Assembly: GCA_027063985.1 (NCBI GenBank)
Contig: JAMOQN010000202.1
Coordinates: 1 to 35,629 of the forward strand
DNA from: Desulfohalobiaceae bacterium
Lineage (GTDB): Bacteria > Desulfobacterota > Desulfovibrionia > Desulfovibrionales > Desulfothermaceae
Length of the DNA: 35,629 bases
Direction: 5' to 3'
The position numbers were made by a program, and so were the translations under genes. Of the stretch, positions 29,159 to 35,629 are shown piece after piece. The notes under the pieces were generated by a model. It saw nothing but the letters and a program-made list of their open reading frames with translations, did no database searches and was not told the DNA's origin. Positions within the stretch are counted from its first letter, which is position 1. Every line of letters begins with the position of its first letter.

Positions 29159-29623
29159 CTACTTATATTTAGACATTTCCCTTGCAATGTCCATCTTTAT
29201 AGCCTTTCTCTTTAATTCTTCCCTTCTATCCCTAATATTTCTACCCCTACATAAGGCAATTTCTACCTTTGCCCACGGACCCTTTAAGTAGATTTTCAGG
29301 GGTATGACTGTAAGCCCTTTTTGTTGAACCTTTCCCTGGAGGGATAAGATCTCCCGTTTGTGGAGCAAGAGTTTTCTATCTCGCTCAGGTTCATGGCCAA
29401 GATAAGAGGCCTTTTCATAGGGTGCGATGTGAAGACCTATTAAATAGGCCTCTCCTTTGTGAAATCTTACATAGCTATCTTTAAAATTCACCTTCCCTTG
29501 TCTAATGGACTTGATTTCTGAGCCCGTTAAAACCAGACCTGCCTCACGCTTCTCTAAAATATCATAAAAGTGAAAGGCCTTTTTATTGGTTGCTATGACT
29601 TTTATTTTTTCCTTTTGCGACAT
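29159..29623 (-). CDS. smpB: SsrA-binding protein
   Basis: ATNKKAFHFYDILEKREAGLVLTGSEIKSIRQGKVNFKDSYV; AKVEIALCRGRNIRDRREELKRK. Confidence 0.98.
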   Translation of the reverse strand: MSQKEKIKVIATNKKAFHFYDILEKREAGLVLTGSEIKSIRQGKVNFKDSYVRFHKGEAYLIGLHIAPYEKASYLGHEPERDRKLLLHKREILSLQGKVQQKGLTVIPLKIYLKGPWAKVEIALCRGRNIRDRREELKRKAIKMDIAREMSKYK

Positions 29624-29638
29624 AACTCATTTGTCCTA

Positions 29639-29735
29639 TGTTCCATGTTGTATGTTCAAAGTTCAATGTTCTATGTTCAAGGTTCGATGTTCTACGTTCA
29701 AAATTCGAAGTTGCTGTTCAAAGTTCTAGGTTCTC
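29639..29735. repeat. Degenerate heptamer array, 14 units of consensus NGTTCNA
   Basis: TGTTCCA TGTTGTA TGTTCAA AGTTCAA TGTTCTA TGTTCAA GGTTCGA TGTTCTA CGTTCAA AATTCGA AGTTGC TGTTCAA AGTTCTA GGTTCTC (one 6-nt unit). Confidence 0.93.
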
Positions 29736-29777
29736 TTCTGTGTATCTTACTCACACTGATCACCCACACTGTTCACT

Positions 29778-31547
29778 TTAATTATCAAAAAAAGAGGTAT
29801 AAAATGTTAGTTCTTCAGGAATCTTATCAAACACCTTTTCCTTAACTATCCTGTTGTTTTCCTTTACTGAAGAATTTTGCAAGATCTTATTCAGTAAATC
29901 TTCGCACTCTTTTTTAGACAACATTCGAATTACACGTTTAACGCCAGGGACGGAATGGGGAGTAGTGCTAAGGATATCCACTCCCATGCCAATTAATAAA
30001 GGTATACAAAAGGGATCTCCAGCCATTTCTCCGCACATTGACACATAAATTCCAGCTCTTTTTGCAACATCCACTGTGTGTTTGATACTTTTAATTATAG
30101 CAGGGTGCAAGGGCTGAAACAGATGGGACACGTATTTGTTGGTGCGGTCAATGCCAAGGGAATATTGGATAAGATCGTTTGTGCCAATACTAAAGAAATC
30201 GACTTCCTTTGCAAGGTCCTCTGCCACCAACACTGCAGATGGTAGCTCAATCATAATCCCTACAGGGATATCCCTTTTATACGACTTACCCTCTTTTTCA
30301 AGTTCATTTTTTGCCTCTTCTAAAACCCTTTTTGCATCTCTAAGTTCTTCTAAACCTGATATCATTGGAAACATAAGTAATGCATTTCCCGCCTCAGCTG
30401 CCCTTAAAATTGCCTTTAATTGGGTTTTAAATATCTTTTTAAACTTTAAACAAAATCTAATAGCCCTTAGCCCCATGGCAGGATTGGCCTCTTCCAATTT
30501 TTCAAATCCCTTTCCTATCTTATCCCCTCCAGCATCTAATGTCCTGATAACCACTGGCTTTGGAGACATAATGGATACAAGGTCCCTATATTCTTCGTAT
30601 AATTCATCTTCACCAGGCAACCTTGATCTATATAAATAAGAGTATTCGGTCCTATACAGACCAATACCCTCAGCTGCATAATCTAAGGCTGAACTGACTT
30701 CCTCAAAGAGTTCAATATTGGCCATTACTTTAACGTGGAATCCGTCCTTTGTTTTACCTGGAAGCCCACTTTGTTGAAACAACTCCCTTTTGTATTGCTC
30801 AAAGCTTATCTGCCTCTCAGTATACTCATATATCTCTTCTTCTTCTGGTTCTATCAATATCCTACCTGTAAATCCATCAACAATGATAAATTCATCGTCT
30901 AAAATTTGATTCTCAACGTCTTCTATCCCCACTATTGCAGGAATCCCAAGGGTCCTTGCAACAATTGACACGTGAGAGGTCTTTCCCCCCTGGGCTGTGA
31001 CAAATGCCATAATTTTACTTACATCTAATTCAACTGTATCTGCTGGCGTTAATTCGTGTGCCACTAATATTACTCTTGACTTAATGGGCTTTAATTCTTC
31101 TCCAGCTCCGATCAAATTTCCAATTACCTTTCTACTGAGAAGCTTGAACTCACTAATTCTAGTTTTAAAAAATTCGTCCTCTATCCCATTAAACGTCTTT
31201 TCTATATCTCCAATACCCTTTTCAACGGCCCATTCTGCATTTAATTTCATATCCTTTATGTATTTAGTTATCGCATGTTTTAGTTTAGGGTCTTGAAGCA
31301 TCATTATCTGGGTATCAATAATAGAGGAATATTCGGTCTGTTCTTCTGGAATTTTTGCCTTTAATTCTTTTAAATTTGATATTGTAAGTTCAAAGGCATC
31401 TTCCAGACGTTTTATTTCTTGCTCAACTAATTCTTCAGATATGTTTTGTATGGGAGCAAGACAAAAGTGGTCTCTGGTCAAAATATATGCATGTCCTATT
31501 GCAACTCCTACAGAAACAGGTATACCCTGAAGGATCTTTTTTGCCAT
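29778..31547 (-). CDS. ptsI: PTS enzyme I (phosphoenolpyruvate-protein phosphotransferase)
   Basis: GGKTSHVSIVARTLGIPAIVG; GIGLYRTEYSYL; RTLDAGGDK; NPAMGLRAIRF; FSIGTNDLIQYSLGIDR; SMCGEMAGDP. Confidence 0.97.
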   Translation of the reverse strand: MAKKILQGIPVSVGVAIGHAYILTRDHFCLAPIQNISEELVEQEIKRLEDAFELTISNLKELKAKIPEEQTEYSSIIDTQIMMLQDPKLKHAITKYIKDMKLNAEWAVEKGIGDIEKTFNGIEDEFFKTRISEFKLLSRKVIGNLIGAGEELKPIKSRVILVAHELTPADTVELDVSKIMAFVTAQGGKTSHVSIVARTLGIPAIVGIEDVENQILDDEFIIVDGFTGRILIEPEEEEIYEYTERQISFEQYKRELFQQSGLPGKTKDGFHVKVMANIELFEEVSSALDYAAEGIGLYRTEYSYLYRSRLPGEDELYEEYRDLVSIMSPKPVVIRTLDAGGDKIGKGFEKLEEANPAMGLRAIRFCLKFKKIFKTQLKAILRAAEAGNALLMFPMISGLEELRDAKRVLEEAKNELEKEGKSYKRDIPVGIMIELPSAVLVAEDLAKEVDFFSIGTNDLIQYSLGIDRTNKYVSHLFQPLHPAIIKSIKHTVDVAKRAGIYVSMCGEMAGDPFCIPLLIGMGVDILSTTPHSVPGVKRVIRMLSKKECEDLLNKILQNSSVKENNRIVKEKVFDKIPEELTFYTSFFDN

Positions 31548-31562
31548 AGTATCACCCTTATG

Positions 31563-31841
31563 TTATAATTCTCCAAATCCCTCTTCTATTAATGATTTTA
31601 TATTTTTTATCGCCTCTTTTGCATCCTCGCCCTTTGCAATTAGTTTTATTGATTTTCCCTTGGGCGCAGCTAAGGTTAAAATATCTAATATACTCTTTGC
31701 ATCTACCTCTGTTTTATCCATAATTATTTTTATATCAGATTTGTATTTACTGGCTTCTTTGGCTAAAATAGCAGCTGGTCTTGCATGAAGTCCTAAGCTG
31801 TTATTTATTATTACCTCAGAACACACTAACTCTTCTTTCAT
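31563..31841 (-). CDS. ptsH: PTS phosphocarrier HPr
   Basis: NSLGLHARPAAILAKEASKY (phosphorylatable His) and VDAKSILDILTLAAPKG. Start MKEELVCSEV at 31841 preferred over 31883. Confidence 0.93.
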   Translation of the reverse strand: MKEELVCSEVIINNSLGLHARPAAILAKEASKYKSDIKIIMDKTEVDAKSILDILTLAAPKGKSIKLIAKGEDAKEAIKNIKSLIEEGFGEL

Positions 31842-31857
31842 ATTTTTTCCCTTTGTT

Positions 31858-32595
31858 TTACAAAAAGAACAATATACCAGCAACCAATATTACTACTAAT
31901 AACTCCCTTGATATTATATTTTTATAAACAAGAAAAGATGAAATAGAAATTACTATTCCACCTATGAGAAAAAAATGAAGATGATCATATTTTGACAAAC
32001 ACGATATCCTATACCATACAAAAACAAGTAAAACTCCATTAATAATTTTCAATCGATTTGCCCACCCAATTAAATTTATTTCCTTCATCTGCTGAAAAAA
32101 AGCAAGCCCCCTGCTCCACCCCTTCCAAAAAATTACAAATCTAAATAATTGTAGGATTAAAAAGGAAAAAATAAAAAATATTAGGCCCCAAATCTTTTGG
32201 CCATATAAAACAAACAACACCTCTGCCAATGCCCAGGTAACAAGCAAAGAGCCCCCAAAAAACGAATCTCCAATAGCACTTAATGTATATGCTGATGTCT
32301 CCTTTATGGCCTCAAGGGCCTTAGGTGATATCATTTTCTGGGAAATCCTGGATTCTATAAATAAGAAATACCCAACTAATAATGGCAAAAAATAAGGATG
32401 AGAATTGTAATGGGACAGATATCTTTCTCTTGCTTTCTTATATTCCGATAAGTTGTCACCATAGAATAATCTCAGTCCTGGATCCATAATATAGAGCAGA
32501 CCAAAATTCTGCAGCCCCTTAGTATTAAACATACTGCCTATTAAATAGGTTCTAAAAAAGCATTTTATTAGGGTATATAATTCCTTTTTACCCAT
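31858..32595 (-). CDS. PTS mannose-type IID component (ManZ-like)
   Basis: RTYLIGSMFNTKGLQNFGLLYIMDPGLRLFYG; RYLSHYNSHPYFLPLLVG; SAIGDSFFGGSL; adjacent to ptsH/ptsI. Confidence 0.88.
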   Translation of the reverse strand: MGKKELYTLIKCFFRTYLIGSMFNTKGLQNFGLLYIMDPGLRLFYGDNLSEYKKARERYLSHYNSHPYFLPLLVGYFLFIESRISQKMISPKALEAIKETSAYTLSAIGDSFFGGSLLVTWALAEVLFVLYGQKIWGLIFFIFSFLILQLFRFVIFWKGWSRGLAFFQQMKEINLIGWANRLKIINGVLLVFVWYRISCLSKYDHLHFFLIGGIVISISSFLVYKNIISRELLVVILVAGILFFL

Positions 32596-33439
32596 TTTTT
32601 ATTCTCAAATAGAGATTGTACACCTCTTTCTTGCTCCACCCTGTGCTGGCATCCAACACCCTTTCCACCAAATCCTTGCCCTTTACATTACTTACCATCT
32701 CTTTCTTTATCATGTTAATGAGATCTGGCTCACTGGTCCTTAACCCTTTTTTTTGTGGTGGAGATATAATCACCGTGATCTCGCCCTTTAACTCTCCTAT
32801 TGTCTCATACTTTGAAAGGGGAAAGAAGATTACATCTTCATACATTTTAGTGAGCTCTTTAACAATGGCAACTTCCCGTTCTCCCTTCAATGTTTCATAG
32901 GCAACTTGTAATGTGTGTTTTAGTCTGGACTTTCTCTCAAAAAATATCAATGTGGTGTTAATTGTTGCAAAAGGGGTCAAAGTGGCCTTTATATCGCCTT
33001 TTTTCCTGGGCATAAATCCCAAAAAAGTAAAAGGAATAGGTTCTATTCCACTAATCATGAGTGCAGCAATAGGGGCACTTGGACCAGGTACTGCAGATAC
33101 CCTGATTTTCCTTTTTCTGCACTCCCTAACAAGCAAAAAACCTGGATCAGAAATAACCGGTGAACCTGCTTCTGACACCAGAGCCACATCTTTACCATCT
33201 TCTAGTATTTTTAATATACTATCTAATTTTTCTTTCTCCACCTTATCATAATAACTGACCAGTTTTTTCTTAGAAATCCCAAGTAGATTTAAAAGATTGC
33301 CAGTGGTCCTTGTATCTTCACAAGCTACCACATCCACCTGATTTAAAACCTCAATGGCCCTTTTTGAAATATCACCAAGGTTGCCAATAGGTGTTGCCAC
33401 TATCCAGAGTGTGCTCAAGCGTGAAGGCATTTTTTTCAT
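32588..33439 (-). CDS. rsmI: 16S rRNA (cytidine-1402-2'-O)-methyltransferase
   Basis: LWIVATPIGNLGDISKRAIEVLNQVDVVACEDTR; SEAGSPVISDPG; AVPGPSAPIAAL. Start uncertain, as this ORF overlaps yraN by 68 nt. Confidence 0.94.
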   Translation of the reverse strand: MKKMPSRLSTLWIVATPIGNLGDISKRAIEVLNQVDVVACEDTRTTGNLLNLLGISKKKLVSYYDKVEKEKLDSILKILEDGKDVALVSEAGSPVISDPGFLLVRECRKRKIRVSAVPGPSAPIAALMISGIEPIPFTFLGFMPRKKGDIKATLTPFATINTTLIFFERKSRLKHTLQVAYETLKGEREVAIVKELTKMYEDVIFFPLSKYETIGELKGEITVIISPPQKKGLRTSEPDLINMIKKEMVSNVKGKDLVERVLDASTGWSKKEVYNLYLRIKNG

Positions 33440-33776
33440 GTTTTATATCTATGTTATCACCCTTTTTAGTGATCCCTATAATATCAAATCTGACTTTTTT
33501 GTGCCATAATTTATTTTTTGTTAAATAAAAAAGCGCTGCTGCAAGTATCCTCTTTTGCTTAGCCACATTAACAAATTGAACAGGCTCCCCAAAATTCTCA
33601 CTTGATCTAGCCTTTACTTCAACAAAAACCAATTGCCCATCTCTCTCAGCAATAAGATCAATCTCTCCCTTTTTGGTTCTAAAATTCCTCTCCAAAATTT
33701 TATAACCTTTTTTCCTGAAAAATTTTATTGCAACATCCTCTCCTATGTTGCCTAATCTGCTTTTTCTATTAAACAC
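33372..33776 (-). CDS. YraN/UPF0102 family protein
   Basis: GNIGEDVAIKFFRKKGYKILERNFRTKKGEIDLIAERDGQLVFVEVKARS. Confidence 0.93.
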   Translation of the reverse strand: MFNRKSRLGNIGEDVAIKFFRKKGYKILERNFRTKKGEIDLIAERDGQLVFVEVKARSSENFGEPVQFVNVAKQKRILAAALFYLTKNKLWHKKVRFDIIGITKKGDNIDIKHEKNAFTLEHTLDSGNTYWQPW

Positions 33777-34363
33777 GACTTATCCCAGAATAATTCCTTT
33801 ACCCCTTTAAAGGTCTTCCTATGGATCTTACACGGACCCATTATTTTTAATCTCTCTAGATGAAGTCTTGTAGCATAACCTTTGTGATTTTTAAAGCCAT
33901 AGTCTGGATATTTTTTGTCCATCTCGTGCATTAAACGATCCCTAAAGGTCTTTGCCAGGATAGATGCAGCTGAAATCTGGGGTATTTTATCATCACCTTT
34001 TTTTACACAAACTACCTCTACATCCTTTAAATTTGGAGCATAAATTCCATCAACATATACAATATCAGGTTTAATAGACAATCTGGAAAAAGACCTTTCC
34101 ATGGCGAGCAAAGATGCCCTTAAGATATTCAGGACATCAATTTCCTTAGGGGTTGCCATACCAATACCCCATGATATGGCAACCTCTTTTATTTGTGTTT
34201 CTAAAACATATCTTTTTTTTGATGATATTTTTTTTGAATCCCGAAGGCCTGGGAGAGAATAATTAGGCGGCAAGATAACCGACGCAGCCACAACGGGACC
34301 GGCCAAACATCCACGGCCGGCCTCGTCTATGCCTGCAATTATTTGATGAATCTTTTCATTCAC
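33752..34363 (-). CDS. rnhB: Ribonuclease HII
   Basis: IAGIDEAGRGCLAGPVVAASVIL; LRDSKKISSKKR; VYVDGIY; SAASILAKTFRDRLM; HKGYATRLH. Confidence 0.96.
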   Translation of the reverse strand: MNEKIHQIIAGIDEAGRGCLAGPVVAASVILPPNYSLPGLRDSKKISSKKRYVLETQIKEVAISWGIGMATPKEIDVLNILRASLLAMERSFSRLSIKPDIVYVDGIYAPNLKDVEVVCVKKGDDKIPQISAASILAKTFRDRLMHEMDKKYPDYGFKNHKGYATRLHLERLKIMGPCKIHRKTFKGVKELFWDKSCLIEKAD

Positions 34364-34467
34364 CTACAACTCTTTAACCTCAGCTTTGGTCATTTTTACT
34401 TAGGTTACTCATTTGAAATCATTAACAACATACAACAACCACAAGACCCTAAACTTTACAAACTAAA

Positions 34468-34818
34468 TTAATAGATATCCCTTGATTTAATCCTTGCAGC
34501 TTTACCTTTTCTATCTCTTAAGTAGTAGATCCTAGATTGACGCACTTTACCACGATCAACTACTTCAATCCTCTCAATTGAAGGAGAATGAAGGGGAAAT
34601 GTGCGTTCAACACCAATCCCTGAAGAGATCTTACGAACAGTAAAGGTCCTGTTGGTTCCACTCCCTCTAACCCTTATTACAGTACCCTTAAACACCTGTA
34701 TCCTCTCTTTTTCGCCTTCAATCAACCTGATGTGAACATTGATTGTGTCACCTGCCCTAAACTCGGGAATATCATATCTCATATGGTCCTGTTCGATTTT
34801 TCTGATGATATCGTCCAT
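34468..34818 (-). CDS. rplS: 50S ribosomal protein L19
   Basis: [77 protein letters not shown]. Confidence 0.98.
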   Translation of the reverse strand: MDDIIRKIEQDHMRYDIPEFRAGDTINVHIRLIEGEKERIQVFKGTVIRVRGSGTNRTFTVRKISSGIGVERTFPLHSPSIERIEVVDRGKVRQSRIYYLRDRKGKAARIKSRDIY

Positions 34819-34939
34819 TTCCTTCTCTCCTTAAAAATTTTTTTCACCACAAAGACGAGTTTAATTATCCCATTTTTGTATTTGAGTCAACAAAAAGAAA
34901 AGGCCCGAGATGATTTTATTAAAAACAAACTTTTTCCCA

Positions 34940-34968
34940 TTGACAAAACCAAAAAGTTAGCATACAAA
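34940..34968 (+). promoter_or_regulatory. Putative promoter of the MarR-family regulator
   Basis: TTGACA (34940-34945), 17-nt spacer, TACAAA (34963-34968). Confidence 0.45.
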
Positions 34969-35053
34969 CTTTTTTAAACTCTTTATCAAAGACCATATAT
35001 TAATTGTTAACACTAAAAATTTAAACCATTTCTCGCAACAGAAAGTTAGTTTT

Positions 35054-35503
35054 ATGAACCAACTAAACTTGAAAGAATTTTTAAGGGAAACTGATTGTTA
35101 TATTTTTTTGATAGCAAAAGTATATCAAAGGGCGCATAAAATACTCCAATCTAAGTTAAAGTCCTATGGACTTACCAATGTCCAACATCTAGTTTTAGAG
35201 GCATTGTGGTTAATGCCTGGTCTGACTTCAATGGAATTATCCAGAATACTCAACATTGATAAAGCCACCATCTCAGGGATTGTGGATAGACTAAATAAAG
35301 GCGGTTGGATCGAAAAAAAAGAAGATAAATCTGATAAAAGAATTATCAGGCTCTTTCCTACAAAAAAAAGTTTGGCTATTCAAAAGGATCTGATTGAAAT
35401 CAGAAAACAGGCAAATGATGAGTTGCTTGTAAATTTTTCTCTGGAGGAAAAACTTTTATTTAAAAAATTTTTATTAGAAATATTAGAAAACAAGGAGGGG
35501 TAA
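35054..35503 (+). CDS. MarR-family transcriptional regulator
   Basis: wHTH pattern: GLTNVQHLVLEALWLMPGLTSMELSRILNIDKATISGIVDRLNKGGWIEKKEDKSDKRIIRLFPTKK. Confidence 0.92.
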   Translation: MNQLNLKEFLRETDCYIFLIAKVYQRAHKILQSKLKSYGLTNVQHLVLEALWLMPGLTSMELSRILNIDKATISGIVDRLNKGGWIEKKEDKSDKRIIRLFPTKKSLAIQKDLIEIRKQANDELLVNFSLEEKLLFKKFLLEILENKEG

Positions 35504-35506
35504 GCC

Positions 35507-35629
35507 ATGGAAGACGTTTACAAAAAATTGGCAAAGGTATTGGACTCAATGCCTCAAGGATTTCCTCCAACACCAGATGGATTGGAAATCAAGATCTTAA
35601 AAAAGGTCTTTGAACCAGATGAGGCAGAA
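35507..35629 (+). CDS. Partial ORF running off the window; possibly a 4Fe-4S ferredoxin-type protein
   Basis: ATG at 35507 with GGAGGGG upstream; MEDVYKKLAKVLDSMPQGFPPTPDGLEIKILKKVFEPDEAE resembles N-termini of sulfate-reducer 4Fe-4S proteins; no cysteines visible yet. Confidence 0.5.
   Translation, partial: MEDVYKKLAKVLDSMPQGFPPTPDGLEIKILKKVFEPDEAE

Noticed and set aside
29570-29845. 91-aa plus-strand ORF with repeated peptide (MLYVQSSMFYVQGSMFYVQN)
   Set aside because: The peptide periodicity is simply the 7-bp DNA array read in triplets; it overlaps smpB and ptsI ends antisense and has no domain support.

Overview
AT-rich bacterial chromosomal window, probably from an anaerobic sulfate-reducer-like Desulfobacterota lineage (inferred from gene content and order, not verified). 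It is mostly densely packed housekeeping genes: an outer-membrane porin; an AsmA-like protein; a TtuA/TtcA-like thiolase, DUF721 and Rho_N cluster; tRNA-Gln and tRNA-Glu; hemA/ccsA/siroheme genes; RlmI-like, DUF4911, M24 peptidase and TrmI; RNase E/G, QueH, HemW-like, shikimate kinase and YkgJ; infA, a YfcE-like phosphoesterase, a split TonB-like gene, an HD phosphohydrolase and secA; glcF, folD, cmk, hisC, a LUD protein, glcD and smpB; a PTS remnant (IID, HPr, EI); rsmI, yraN, rnhB, rplS and a MarR regulator. No phage, IS element, CRISPR or defence system was seen. The most interesting signals are non-coding. (1) A perfect 11-nt inverted repeat has one copy in the predicted porin 5' UTR and one just upstream of the porin terminator. 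This could be a 3'UTR-derived autoregulatory RNA, mRNA end-to-end pairing or an ON/OFF inversion site. (2) Several degenerate period-7 intergenic repeat arrays are present, including a nested mirror-image array between folD and cmk. (3) A TonB-like gene is split exactly at an A10 tract. No searches or folding were run, so all product names rest on recognised motifs.
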